A stretch of 64,000 nt of DNA, taken from positions 62,001 to 126,000 of the forward strand of contig CANLOV010000009.1 of the NCBI GenBank assembly GCA_947492955.1, in the 5' to 3' direction. The stretch is from an uncultured Cellulophaga sp. Its GTDB lineage: Bacteria > Bacteroidota > Bacteroidia > Flavobacteriales > Flavobacteriaceae. Below the pieces are notes generated by a model. It saw nothing but the letters and a program-made list of their open reading frames with translations, searched no databases and had not been told where the DNA came from. Below are positions 45,964 to 56,157 of this stretch, piece after piece; the stretch's first letter is position 1; the number at the start of each line of letters is the position of its first letter. Both the position numbers and the translations under genes were made by a program.

Positions 45964-48900
45964 ATGATTATGAAATTAAATCACGTTTTTATTTTAGTGG
46001 TGGTATTCTTAGCTTCTTCTGTTTCCTTGTGGGCTCAGGAGACAACTATAAGTGGTACTATTACTGATGAACAAGGTGTTCCTTTAGGTGGAACAAGTAT
46101 TTTAGAGGCAGGTACATCAAATGGTGTTCAGGCAGATTTTGACGGTAATTATAGTATTACAGTTAAAGAGGGTGCTTCGTTAGTGTTTTCCTATGTAGGA
46201 ATGTCTACACAAACAATCTCTGTAAGCGGTAAAACTAAAATTAATGTATCTTTAATAGAAGATGCAGCGCAACTAGATGAAATTGTTATTGTGGGTTATG
46301 GCTCTCAGAAAAAAGTAAACCTTACAGGTTCTGTGGAGGTGGTAAAAGCTGAGGAAATAACTAGACAGCCAGTAGCACAAGCTTCGCAAGCACTTGCAGG
46401 TTTGGTTCCTGGACTTACAGCCACTCAATCTAGTGGACAGCCAGGTTCTGATGGAGCTACTCTTCGTATTAGAGGGGTAGGTACTCTTGGTAATGGTAGA
46501 AAAAATAATCCTTTGGTTCTGATTGATGGAATACCAGATGATATAAATGGAATTGACCCCAATGACATAGAATCTGTTTCTGTACTAAAAGATGCGGCGG
46601 CGGCGGCAATTTATGGTTCAAGGGGAGCTAATGGAGTTATTTTAATAACGACTAAAAGAGGAGTGGAAGGTGTAGTTAAAACTACATATAATACTTATGT
46701 AGGGTTTCAAACTCCTGCTCAAAATTTAGAATTTTTAGATGCTCTTGGTTATATGGAAGCTTTTAACGATGCTATACCTAATTCTTTTTCAGAAGAAACT
46801 TTGGAGCAGTATAGAAATGGAGTTGGTGTAGGAACAGAAGCTTTGCCTGATACAGACTGGGTAGACTTGCTATTTTCTCAAATGGGTTTACAACAATACC
46901 ATAGTGTAGGAATAAGAGGAGGTTCTGAAAAAGTGAAAATAGGAGGTTCTATTTCTTATTTAGACCAAGAGGGTAATATACCAGGATATAAATTTAAAAG
47001 GTATTCGGGAAGATTTAATACCGATTTTAAAGTTAGTGAAAAGATAGATTTATCTTTTGATTTAAATTTTAGAAGAGAAATAAGAAATCAGCCAAGAGAA
47101 TTACTACTAACAACAAGACAATCCTATAGATTACAGCCTTTATTTAATGCGATTAATGACGATGGTAGTTGGGGTGCTGGTTTTAATGGTAGTAACCCAG
47201 TAGCATTGGTAAATACCTCTTCTTTAGATGAAAGAATAACAAATTATTTTAGAGGAATAGTAAAGGCAACTTATAAGCCTATTGATGAATTGGCAATTTC
47301 TTTATCGTACTCTCCACAATATACAGATGTGGATCGTGATGCTTTTGTTGCTGGTTGGGTTTATAAAGAAAACTCGGATGCAGAGCCAAATAATGATTTA
47401 GTAGATAACAATAGTTTAATAAAGTCTACATCAGAAGTGTTTTCAGATAATTTTAACTTTTTAATAAACTTTAATAAGGATTTTGGAAATCATAGTTTTT
47501 CTGCATTAGCAGGTTATGAGTTTATTAAAAACCAATCTGAAAATTGGAATGCATTTAGAAGAACCTTTGTTGTGCCAGAATTTAGAACATTAAATAATGG
47601 TGATGCAGAAACTTCTACAAATAGAGGTTCTGCTACATTATTTGGTTTAGAATCTGTTTTTGGTAGAATAAATTATTCTTATAATGATAAATATTTATTC
47701 GAAGCTAACATAAGAAGAGACGCCTCTTCAAGGTTTGGACCAGATACTAGATCACAAACATTTCCATCTTTTTCAGCAGGTTGGGTAGTTTCAAATGAAG
47801 GTTTTTTTCCTGAAAATGATATTGTAAACTTTTTAAAAATTAGATCATCATGGGGACAATTGGGTAATCAAGAGATTTTTACTACAGATAATAACGGAAA
47901 CCCAGTTGCTCAGAATTTTATTTATGCGTCTCAGTTTGGGCTAGGTAATGCTAATAGTGTATTAGGAGGTTCTTCGCAAGTCGGTGGTGCTCAAACGCAA
48001 TTAGCCAATCCTCTTTTAATATGGGAAACAGGTGAAAATTTTAACGCGGGGATAGATGTTAATCTTTTTGCAAGTAGATTAAAATTAAGTACAGAATATT
48101 ATGTTAGAAGTACAAAAGATATTATACTTCAAATAGGTACACTACAACCAAGTCAAGGATTTGCAGTTCCGTTTAGAAATGCTGGTTCTGTAGAAAACAA
48201 AGGGATAGATATTTCTTTAGATTGGAGAGATAATATAGGAGATTTTACTTATGGTATAACAGCAAACATTTCTAAATTTAATAATGAAATTACAGAACTT
48301 GCAGATGGTTTAGAAGAGTTACCTCCTGGGAGAACAATAAATAGGTTAAATGAGCCTATTGGTTCTATTTTTGGTTTAAAAACAGACGGCTTGTATCAAG
48401 AAAGCGATTTTGCAGGAGGAACATTAAATGCTGATTTAGCTGCACCTCAATTTGGAGCTGTTGCGCCAGGTGATATTAAATATGTAGATTTTAATGAAGA
48501 TGGTATTATAAATAATGATGATAGAACTATTATTGGTAGTACAATAGCAGATACAAATTGGGGTATAGATATTTTTACTTCATATAAGAATTTTGATTTA
48601 TCAGTATCTTTTATTGGAGAAAGTGGTAGAGATGTGGTGTTACAAGAAGACGCTGGTTGGTCTTTCTTTAATGCAGGTAAAATTCAAAAGTGGCAAACAG
48701 ACTATTGGACTCCAGAAAATACAGATGCAGCTTATCCTCGTGCCTTTGTAGCTAGTAGTTCTCCTAACTGGAGAGTTAATGAAACTTGGATGTTTGATGC
48801 ATCATACGCTAGACTTAGAAACTTGACACTAGGATATAAGTTTCCTTCAGAGGTGCTAGATAAGTTACAATTAAATAATCTTAGGCTATATGTTTCTGGT

Positions 48901-49023
48901 CAAAACCTTTTGACTTTTGACAACATGCCTGATGGAATAGATGCTACTGTGCCAAACTTTACAACAGGTAATTTCTATCCTGTTCTAAAAATTTATACAA
49001 TAGGTTTAAGTGTAGGGTTTTAA
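45964..49023 (+). CDS. SusC/RagA family TonB-dependent outer-membrane transporter (second locus)
   Basis: A 1,019-residue protein with a signal peptide (cleaved near LWAQ, residue 24) and a carboxypeptidase-like regulatory domain (about 28-105, TTISGTITDEQGVPLGGTSI). A TonB-box-like DEIVIVGYGSQKKVNLTGSV comes next, then a plug domain with the VLIDGIPDDINGIDPNDIES motif, and a barrel ending YTIGLSVGF. It imports glycan fragments. The ATG at 45970 is an equally good start. It is the first gene of the plus-strand locus, with LacI-type operators upstream. Unlike the first locus it has no sigma/anti-sigma pair next to it. Confidence 0.95.
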   Translation: MIMKLNHVFILVVVFLASSVSLWAQETTISGTITDEQGVPLGGTSILEAGTSNGVQADFDGNYSITVKEGASLVFSYVGMSTQTISVSGKTKINVSLIEDAAQLDEIVIVGYGSQKKVNLTGSVEVVKAEEITRQPVAQASQALAGLVPGLTATQSSGQPGSDGATLRIRGVGTLGNGRKNNPLVLIDGIPDDINGIDPNDIESVSVLKDAAAAAIYGSRGANGVILITTKRGVEGVVKTTYNTYVGFQTPAQNLEFLDALGYMEAFNDAIPNSFSEETLEQYRNGVGVGTEALPDTDWVDLLFSQMGLQQYHSVGIRGGSEKVKIGGSISYLDQEGNIPGYKFKRYSGRFNTDFKVSEKIDLSFDLNFRREIRNQPRELLLTTRQSYRLQPLFNAINDDGSWGAGFNGSNPVALVNTSSLDERITNYFRGIVKATYKPIDELAISLSYSPQYTDVDRDAFVAGWVYKENSDAEPNNDLVDNNSLIKSTSEVFSDNFNFLINFNKDFGNHSFSALAGYEFIKNQSENWNAFRRTFVVPEFRTLNNGDAETSTNRGSATLFGLESVFGRINYSYNDKYLFEANIRRDASSRFGPDTRSQTFPSFSAGWVVSNEGFFPENDIVNFLKIRSSWGQLGNQEIFTTDNNGNPVAQNFIYASQFGLGNANSVLGGSSQVGGAQTQLANPLLIWETGENFNAGIDVNLFASRLKLSTEYYVRSTKDIILQIGTLQPSQGFAVPFRNAGSVENKGIDISLDWRDNIGDFTYGITANISKFNNEITELADGLEELPPGRTINRLNEPIGSIFGLKTDGLYQESDFAGGTLNADLAAPQFGAVAPGDIKYVDFNEDGIINNDDRTIIGSTIADTNWGIDIFTSYKNFDLSVSFIGESGRDVVLQEDAGWSFFNAGKIQKWQTDYWTPENTDAAYPRAFVASSSPNWRVNETWMFDASYARLRNLTLGYKFPSEVLDKLQLNNLRLYVSGQNLLTFDNMPDGIDATVPNFTTGNFYPVLKIYTIGLSVGF

Positions 49024-49045
49024 TAATTAAAAAAAAGCTAATAAA

Positions 49046-50845
49046 ATGAAAAATATTAAATTTATAATAGCTTCGTGTCTTTTGTTAACAATATTTGTTA
49101 GTTGCGAAGATGAAGTGTTAAACTTAGAGGATCCGGGCACACCAAATAGTGCTTCTTTTTTCTCAACAGAAGCAGAGCTAGAGGTAGCTTTAGTAGGTAT
49201 ATATGAGGAATTAAATTATGTTAATGCTACACCTTTCCCCCAACTTTTAGATCATACTACAGATTTAGCTTTTAGTCGAGGAAATGTTGCGGGAACGGCT
49301 ACAGTCACAACAGGAGGATTAACATCTACAGATGGTTTAGTTAATGGTTTTTGGAATGCATTTTATAGAGGTATACAAAGGTCTAATTCTTTGTTAGCCA
49401 ATATGGAAAGAGCAAAAGAAAGCACTAACCCATTAAGATTTAGTGAAATAAGGGGAGAAGCATTATTCTTAAGAGCACTCTTTTATAGCTATTTAATTGA
49501 GTTGTATGGAGATGTTCCGTTTCATGATGAATTAACTGTATCATCTCAAGATGCCCTACCAAGAACACCTAAGTCTGAAATTGTAGCAAAGATTATTGCA
49601 GATTTAGAAGAGGTAGTAAATTTATTGCCATTAAATCCATCAGAAACAGGAAGAACTTCTGCGAATACAGCTAATGCACTTATTGCAAGAATAGCATTGT
49701 ATAATGAAAATTATGAGTTAGCTGCTGAAAAAGCACAATTGGTAATGGATAGTGGAATTACACTAGCAGATGATTATGAATCTTTGTTTGCCGCAGGTGG
49801 AATTAATTCTCCAGAAGTATTATTAAGTTTACAATATGTAACAGGGGTTAAGGTACACGGATTATCAGTAAGACAAGGAAGTAGATTTGGTGGCTGGTGT
49901 CAATTGGTACCTGCCCAACAAACGGTTGATACTTATGAAACTATAAACGGATTGCCTATTGATGAAGATCCAGCTTTTGACCCTGCTAATCCTTTTGAAA
50001 ATAGAGACCCAAGATTAAAAGCTTCAATAGCAGTACCTGGTGAAGTGTGGTCGGGTCATATTATAGAAACTCATAGTGATAGTTTAGCAACATGGAAAGT
50101 AGAAAATAATACAAGAACAGAAAGAGTTTATAATCCAAATTCTACAAACCCATCTGGTGTTAGTATCGTAGATCCAATTAGTGGAAATACATTCTCTTCG
50201 GGAGGAGCAAATCGTTTTGTATCATTTACTGGTTATTTCTGGAAAAAGTTTTCAGATGAGCCAACTTTAATAGGAGATACAGGATTGTGGTCTGGTGCAG
50301 CTGAGCATCCAGTAATTTTAATGCGTTATGCAGAAGTATTATTAACCTATGCAGAAGCCAAAATAGAAAGTAATAACATAGATCAATCTGTTTTAGATGC
50401 TATTAATTTGGTAAGGGAAAGAGCTTACAATGGTTCAGGAATTACATATCCGGCTGTAACAACAACAGATCAAGCAGAACTAATAAGAATAATTCGTAGA
50501 GAGCGTAAAGTAGAATTAGCAGATGAAGGCTTACGTTTATTTGATATTAGACGATGGAGAATTGCAGAAAAATTAATGAATACTACACAATTTGGAAGTC
50601 CTGCCAATGGATTTAGTAAAATAGGTGGGGATTTAGGGTTAATTCCTAGTATTGATCAAGATGATTTTGTGACTTATCCTGGAGCACCTTCTCAACTAAG
50701 AGTAGAAAAAGGTAACCTGGATTATAGAGAATTAGAAGTAAGAATATTTAATCCTGCTAGAGATTATTTATGGCCAATACCAGATGCAGAAATTAAAGCA
50801 GCAGCTAGTAGCGGTGTAGATATAATGCAAAACCCAAATTATTAG
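49046..50845 (+). CDS. SusD/RagB family glycan-binding lipoprotein (second locus)
   Basis: A 599-residue lipoprotein (signal ending FVSC). SusD features include LEDPGTPNSASFFSTEAELE near the start, the helical RGEALFLRALFYSYLIELYG segment (about 130-150) with DVPFHDE, and a C-terminal part with RYAEVLLTYAEAKIES, INLVRERAYNG and RRERKVELADEGLRLFDIRR. It lies 22 bases after susC and pairs with it to capture oligosaccharides at the surface. A stem-loop follows its stop. Confidence 0.94.
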   Translation: MKNIKFIIASCLLLTIFVSCEDEVLNLEDPGTPNSASFFSTEAELEVALVGIYEELNYVNATPFPQLLDHTTDLAFSRGNVAGTATVTTGGLTSTDGLVNGFWNAFYRGIQRSNSLLANMERAKESTNPLRFSEIRGEALFLRALFYSYLIELYGDVPFHDELTVSSQDALPRTPKSEIVAKIIADLEEVVNLLPLNPSETGRTSANTANALIARIALYNENYELAAEKAQLVMDSGITLADDYESLFAAGGINSPEVLLSLQYVTGVKVHGLSVRQGSRFGGWCQLVPAQQTVDTYETINGLPIDEDPAFDPANPFENRDPRLKASIAVPGEVWSGHIIETHSDSLATWKVENNTRTERVYNPNSTNPSGVSIVDPISGNTFSSGGANRFVSFTGYFWKKFSDEPTLIGDTGLWSGAAEHPVILMRYAEVLLTYAEAKIESNNIDQSVLDAINLVRERAYNGSGITYPAVTTTDQAELIRIIRRERKVELADEGLRLFDIRRWRIAEKLMNTTQFGSPANGFSKIGGDLGLIPSIDQDDFVTYPGAPSQLRVEKGNLDYRELEVRIFNPARDYLWPIPDAEIKAAASSGVDIMQNPNY

Positions 50846-50879
50846 AATTAGTTAAGAATTAATATTAATTTTAGTTTAA

Positions 50880-50914
50880 AAATAGGGGGCATGTACTTTA
50901 TATGCTCCCTATTT
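50880..50914 (+). terminator. Stem-loop between susD and the second ASPIC/UnbV gene
   Basis: AAATAGGGGGCAT pairs with ATGCTCCCTATTT with one G-T pair and a 9-base loop. The T-run after it is weak (AATTTATT), so it may act as an attenuator or mRNA end-protector. It begins 34 bases after the susD stop and ends 15 before the next start, in the same relative place as the hairpin in the first locus. Confidence 0.7.
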
Positions 50915-50929
50915 AATTTATTATAGAAA

Positions 50930-53900
50930 ATGAAATTTTATTCTTTACAAAAATGTATACTAGTATTATGCTTACTATCACTATTAAGTGTTATAATTTC
51001 TTGTAAAGAAAAAAAGACCCCTATTAAAACATCTAAAACAGAAGAATTACTAGAAGAAAATAAATTATTTGAGATTTTAAATGATTCTATATCTGGAGTT
51101 TCATTTGCTAATAAAATTAATGAAACCCAAGAAATGAATGCGCTTAATTACGATTATATGTATAATGGAGCGGGGTTATCTGTAGCAGATTTTAATAATG
51201 ATGGGTTAGTTGATATTTATTTTGTTTCAAACCAGCTTCAAAATAAACTATATCTTAATAAAGGTAATTTAAGGTTTAAAGAAGTAACACATGTTTCTAG
51301 AGTACAAGGAACATTAGGGCTTTCATTAGGGTCAACAATAGTAGATATAAATTCTGATGGTTTATTAGATATTTATGTGTGTAAATCGGGGCCTTTTATT
51401 AATGAAGAAAACAGAGAAAACGAGCTTTTTATAAATCAAGGGGTTAACGAGGATGGCATACCTATTTTTAAAGAACAGGCAAGAGCATACAATTTAAATT
51501 TGCCTCATTATTCTACGCAAGCAGCTTTTTTTGATTATGATAGGGATGGCGATTTAGATATGTTTTTAATAAATCATAATACAAATACAAAGGCATTGTA
51601 TGATTTGGATAATATGCTAAAAGCAAAATCTAAATATACTACTGAAAGATTGTATGAAAATAGGAATAACAAATTTTACGATGTTTCTAAAAAAGCAGGT
51701 TTAATAGACAATGGTATTAGTTTTGGTTTAGGAATTGGAATTGGAGATTTGAATAATGATGGGTGGCCAGATGTTTTAGTGAGTCAAGATTTTGTAGCCA
51801 ACGATAGAATTTATTTAAACAATAAAAATGGAACCTTTACAGAGGTGTCTAAGCAGTCTACAGGGCATAACTCAAATTTTTCAATGGGTAATGATATTGC
51901 AGATTTTAATAATGATGGATGGTTAGATTTTATGACATTGGATATGGTCTCCGAGGATAATTATGGGATAAAAGCGAGTATGAGTGGCATGAATCCTAAA
52001 CGATTTTATGCATTATTAGAGAAGGGATTTCATCATCAATATATGTACAATACATTACAAGTAAACAATGGTAATTATGGAAAAAATAAAATTCCACAAT
52101 TTTCAGATGTAGCTTTTTTATCTGGAGTATCGAGTACAGATTGGAGTTGGGGTCCATTGTTTTGCGATATAGATAATGATGGTGATAAAGATTTATTCGT
52201 TTCAAACGGAATTAAAAGAGATTTTAGAAATGTAGACTTTATTCATTACAGACAAAGAAAAGAAACAAAGTTTGCCGAACAATTAAAAGATAGGCCTAAA
52301 GAAATTGTAGCTATTTTAGAAAGGCAACTGAATCAAGATCTTTTACGTAAAATGCCAGCTAGAAAAAAAGAAAACTACTTTTTTGAAAATAAAGAAAATT
52401 TATCTTTTTCTAAAAAAAATGACATCTGGGGATTAAAAAAAATAACAGCTTCAAACGGAGCCGCTTATGCTGATTTAGATAATGATGGTGATTTAGAAAT
52501 TATTACAAACAATATGGATGAGGTAGCTACCATATATAAAAATAATAGTGTTGAGCTTGGTTTAGGGAATTTTGTAAAAGTTAAACTTAAGGGCTCTAAA
52601 AAAAACTTAAATGGTATAGGGGCTAGAGTTATTTTAACAACTAATCAAAAAAAACAAATACAAGAACAATATTTCTCAAGAGGTTTTCAATCATCAATAG
52701 GAACAACACTTCATTTTGGTCTGTCTGGAGCTAATATAATAGAAAGTATTGAAGTCGTTTGGCCAGATGGTAAAAATCAAAAAATTAATAATGTTAAAAG
52801 CAACCAAACTATTGTTTTTAATTATCCTGAGGCTTTAGAAAAAGAAGAAGAATCGACCTTAGTGAATGAAATGTTTAGTGATATAACAAAAGAGCTAAAA
52901 ATTAATCATACCGTATTTCAGAATACGTTCGATGATTTTAAAAGAGAAACACTACTGCCTCATAAAATGTCCGAAGAGGCCATTGCTTTATGTGTTGGAG
53001 ATATAAATAATGATGGTTTAGATGATTTTTTTGTTGGGGGAGCAAAAGGGTACAACGGGGTGATTTATGTACAAAAAATAAATGGAGAATTTAAAAAAAC
53101 AGAAACAAATACTTTTTATAAGGATAAAAATTATGAAGATGTAGATGCTAGTTTTTTTGATGTAGATAATGATGGTGATTTAGATTTATATGTAGTTAGT
53201 GGAGGAAATGAATACAAAGAAAAATCTGAATATTATTTAGATAGGCTTTATATAAATACTAAAGGAGTATTTAAAAAGTATGATAATTTTATTTCAAAAC
53301 AGCTTAGTTATAGTGGCTCGGTAGTTAGACCGTATGATTATGATAATGATGGTGATATAGATCTTTTTATAGGAGGTAGACAAACACCAGGGAAGTACCC
53401 TTTACCAGGAAATAGTATGTTATTACGTAATGATACTTTCAACGGAAAAGTGGAGTTTTCTAGGATAAAAAATAATGCGCTCGAAAAAATAGGAATGGTT
53501 ACAGATGCACAATGGGTAGATATAGATAATGACAATCTAAAAGATCTTATTCTTGTTGGTGAATGGATGCCGATTACTTATTTTAAAAATGATAAAGGAG
53601 TATTAATAAATAAAACCAAAGAGCTTGGATTAGAAAACTCTACTGGTTGGTGGTTTAATTTAACTAAAATGGATTATGATAATGATGGAGATATGGATTT
53701 CTTGGTAGGTAATCTAGGGTTAAATTCTAAATATCAGGCATCAAAACAAAAACCATTTCAGATTTATGCCAGTGATTTTGACCAAACAGGCTCTCTAGAT
53801 ATTGTTTTAGGTTACAAACAGAATGGTAAAAATTACCCACTTAGAGGACGAGAATGTAGCTCTCAGCAAATGCCATTCATTAAACAGAAATTCCCTAATT

Positions 53901-54352
53901 ATCATTCTTTTGCTATGGCAGAATTAGAAGATGTGTATGGCAAAGAAAAAATAGACAAATCTTTAAAATACAAAGCAACAACATTTGCAAATAGCATATT
54001 AATAAATGAAGGAAAAGGCAAATTTAAGTTAGTTTCTTTAGATAATTATTCGCAAACTACCACTATAAAAAGTATTATAACTCATGATTTTGATCAAGAC
54101 GGATTTTTAGATGGGTTATTGTTTGGTAATAGGTACGATTTTGAAGTGGAAACACCAAGACAAGATGCAGGGTATGGAGTTTATCTTAAAAATGAAAAAA
54201 AATATTTTAAAAGTGTATCCTCTGATAAAAGTAATTTTTTAGTAAGAGGAGAAATTTTACGAGCAAAAAAAATAGGTTTAGGCACCCAAGGTAAACAAGG
54301 GGTTTTAATCTTGAAAAATAAGCAAAGCTTACAAGTTATAAATATTAATTAA
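50930..54352 (+). CDS. FG-GAP/VCBS repeat lipoprotein with ASPIC/UnbV domain (second locus)
   Basis: A 1,140-residue lipoprotein (signal ending VIISC). I count about fourteen Asp-rich loops of the type DFNNDGLVDIYF, DLDNDGDLEIIT and DYDNDGDIDLFI, in two halves. An ASPIC/UnbV domain (about residues 543-640) contains FSRGFQSSIGTTLHFGL and VVWPDGKNQ. It is similar to the protein at 25235-28525 along its whole length, with the shared stretches YLNNKNGTFTE, STDWSWS/G and GLENTNGWW/GLENSTGWW. The second locus has no cytochrome gene beside it. Its role is unknown. By location it is probably surface-exposed and calcium-binding, and helps the SusC/SusD system. Confidence 0.92.
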   Translation: MKFYSLQKCILVLCLLSLLSVIISCKEKKTPIKTSKTEELLEENKLFEILNDSISGVSFANKINETQEMNALNYDYMYNGAGLSVADFNNDGLVDIYFVSNQLQNKLYLNKGNLRFKEVTHVSRVQGTLGLSLGSTIVDINSDGLLDIYVCKSGPFINEENRENELFINQGVNEDGIPIFKEQARAYNLNLPHYSTQAAFFDYDRDGDLDMFLINHNTNTKALYDLDNMLKAKSKYTTERLYENRNNKFYDVSKKAGLIDNGISFGLGIGIGDLNNDGWPDVLVSQDFVANDRIYLNNKNGTFTEVSKQSTGHNSNFSMGNDIADFNNDGWLDFMTLDMVSEDNYGIKASMSGMNPKRFYALLEKGFHHQYMYNTLQVNNGNYGKNKIPQFSDVAFLSGVSSTDWSWGPLFCDIDNDGDKDLFVSNGIKRDFRNVDFIHYRQRKETKFAEQLKDRPKEIVAILERQLNQDLLRKMPARKKENYFFENKENLSFSKKNDIWGLKKITASNGAAYADLDNDGDLEIITNNMDEVATIYKNNSVELGLGNFVKVKLKGSKKNLNGIGARVILTTNQKKQIQEQYFSRGFQSSIGTTLHFGLSGANIIESIEVVWPDGKNQKINNVKSNQTIVFNYPEALEKEEESTLVNEMFSDITKELKINHTVFQNTFDDFKRETLLPHKMSEEAIALCVGDINNDGLDDFFVGGAKGYNGVIYVQKINGEFKKTETNTFYKDKNYEDVDASFFDVDNDGDLDLYVVSGGNEYKEKSEYYLDRLYINTKGVFKKYDNFISKQLSYSGSVVRPYDYDNDGDIDLFIGGRQTPGKYPLPGNSMLLRNDTFNGKVEFSRIKNNALEKIGMVTDAQWVDIDNDNLKDLILVGEWMPITYFKNDKGVLINKTKELGLENSTGWWFNLTKMDYDNDGDMDFLVGNLGLNSKYQASKQKPFQIYASDFDQTGSLDIVLGYKQNGKNYPLRGRECSSQQMPFIKQKFPNYHSFAMAELEDVYGKEKIDKSLKYKATTFANSILINEGKGKFKLVSLDNYSQTTTIKSIITHDFDQDGFLDGLLFGNRYDFEVETPRQDAGYGVYLKNEKKYFKSVSSDKSNFLVRGEILRAKKIGLGTQGKQGVLILKNKQSLQVININ

Positions 54353-54370
54353 TGTAACAAAAAAAAGTTA

Positions 54371-54388
54371 CGGAAACGTTCCCGTTAA
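54371..54388. promoter_or_regulatory. LacI-type operator upstream of the symporter gene
   Basis: CGGAAACGTTCCCG (54371-54384) is a palindrome with one mismatch around AACGTT. The 18-base stretch to 54388 shares 15 bases with 45872-45889 upstream of susC. It lies 100 bases before the symporter start and just after the ASPIC/UnbV gene, so the symporter operon probably has its own regulated promoter. Confidence 0.7.
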
Positions 54389-54487
54389 TTTTTCACCTAT
54401 TTTAGAGCTAAATTATGGGTAAATAAAAAATTAATTAAATCCATATAACAAGCTTAAGTATCTTTCGAAAAAAAATCAATTTTTATA

Positions 54488-56131
54488 ATGAGTAACATTG
54501 ATATTATAGTCATTTTAGTATTTACAGCATTAGTTTTTATATGCGGTATGAGTTTTTCAAAAGCAGGGAAAAACATGAAATCATATTTTGCTGCTGGAGG
54601 GGCTTTACCTTGGTGGATGAGTGGTCTTTCTTTATTTATGAGCTTCTTCTCAGCTGGTACTTTTGTAGTTTGGGGTTCTATCGCTTATTCAAGTGGATGG
54701 GTAGCTATTACTGTACAATGGACCATGTGTATTGCAGGTGTAATAATAGGCTTTTTTTTAGCCCCAAAATGGCAAAAAACAAAAGCTTTAACAGCTGCTG
54801 AGTATATAACAAATCGTTTTGGGAAGTCTACTCAAAAAACCTATACCTATCTTTTTTTAGTTATTTCATTGTTTTCTACAGGAGCTTTTTTGTACCCAGT
54901 AGCTAAAATTGTAGAGGTATCTACAGGTATTCCAATATATACTAGTATCATCTTTTTGGGAGTGCTTATTCTTATTTACACAGCTGTAGGTGGCCTATGG
55001 GCAGTAATTGTTACGGATGTGTTACAATTTATAGTGCTTACCGCAGCAGTACTTATCGTTGTTCCTATGTCTTTTGATAAGGTTGGAGGTGTTAATAATT
55101 TTATAGCAAATGCACCAGATCGCTTTTTTGAGTTTACAAATACAGAGTATACATGGGTGTTTATGATAGCTTTTGGACTGTATAATTTGTTCTTTATAGC
55201 AGGGAACTGGGCGTATGTACAACGTTACACAAGTGTAGCAACACCAAAAGATGCAAAAAAAGTAGGGTGGTTATTTGGAGGGCTTTATGCGATTAGCCCA
55301 TTAATATGGATGATACCGCCAATGATTTATCGTGTGTTAAATCCTGAATTAAATCAATTAGCAGATGAAGGGGCTTATTTACTTATGTGTAAAGAAGTAT
55401 TGCCAGTAGGAATGCTTGGTTTAATGTTAGGAGGTATGGTTTTCGCAACATCAAGTTCAGTAAATACTACGTTAAATATATCGGCAGGGGTATTAACTAA
55501 TGATTTGTATAAAAACTTATTTCCAGAAACTAATGATATAAAACTAATGAGAGTTGCAAAAATAGCCACGGTAATTCTTGGTATATTAACTATAGTTGTA
55601 GCCTTATTGGTGCCTTATATGGGAGGTATTGTAGAGGTGGTTTTAAGTTTAGGAGCATTAACAGGTGGCGCTATGTTTTTACCACCACTTTGGTCACTAT
55701 TTTCAAAACATCAAACAGGTAAAACTATTTTATTAGTTACTTCTGTATCATTAGTAGTTAATTTTTTCTTTAAATTTTTTGCGCCAGACATTATAGGTAT
55801 TACGTTAAGCCGTTCTGCAGAAATGGTTGTAGGTATGGGGTTACCAATTGCATTAATGGTTTTGATTGAAATTATACTTGTTAAAACAAAAAGTGATACA
55901 TCGGCTTATGATGATTATGAGAAAATAAGACAGTTAAAGCTTAGTGATGTAGAAGAAAAAGTTTCAGAAGGAAATAAAAAAGGAACTAGAGTTATAGGGA
56001 TAGGTGTGGCTTCTACAGGGTTATTAATTTTAATCTTGTCATTTATAGGTGAATCAGGTCAATTACTAGTAGGAGGAGTAGGGTTTTCTGTTCTGCTTTT
56101 AGGCTTATTCATTATTAAAAAATCTAAATAA
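54488..56131 (+). CDS. Sodium:solute symporter (SSS family)
   Basis: A 547-residue inner-membrane transporter with about 13-14 hydrophobic segments. It begins with an N-terminal helix and then GKNMKSYFAAGGALPWWMSG, the SSS signature region. Further conserved stretches are TAAEYITNRFGKST and ISLFSTGAFLYPVAKIVEVS. The family couples sodium entry to uptake of sugars or related compounds. In this locus it would carry the mono- or disaccharide released in the periplasm into the cytoplasm. A LacI-type operator lies upstream. The FAD-enzyme gene follows after 26 bases, making one operon. Confidence 0.94.
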   Translation: MSNIDIIVILVFTALVFICGMSFSKAGKNMKSYFAAGGALPWWMSGLSLFMSFFSAGTFVVWGSIAYSSGWVAITVQWTMCIAGVIIGFFLAPKWQKTKALTAAEYITNRFGKSTQKTYTYLFLVISLFSTGAFLYPVAKIVEVSTGIPIYTSIIFLGVLILIYTAVGGLWAVIVTDVLQFIVLTAAVLIVVPMSFDKVGGVNNFIANAPDRFFEFTNTEYTWVFMIAFGLYNLFFIAGNWAYVQRYTSVATPKDAKKVGWLFGGLYAISPLIWMIPPMIYRVLNPELNQLADEGAYLLMCKEVLPVGMLGLMLGGMVFATSSSVNTTLNISAGVLTNDLYKNLFPETNDIKLMRVAKIATVILGILTIVVALLVPYMGGIVEVVLSLGALTGGAMFLPPLWSLFSKHQTGKTILLVTSVSLVVNFFFKFFAPDIIGITLSRSAEMVVGMGLPIALMVLIEIILVKTKSDTSAYDDYEKIRQLKLSDVEEKVSEGNKKGTRVIGIGVASTGLLILILSFIGESGQLLVGGVGFSVLLLGLFIIKKSK

Positions 56132-56157
56132 TTATAAAAAAATAAAATTGCGTTTTA

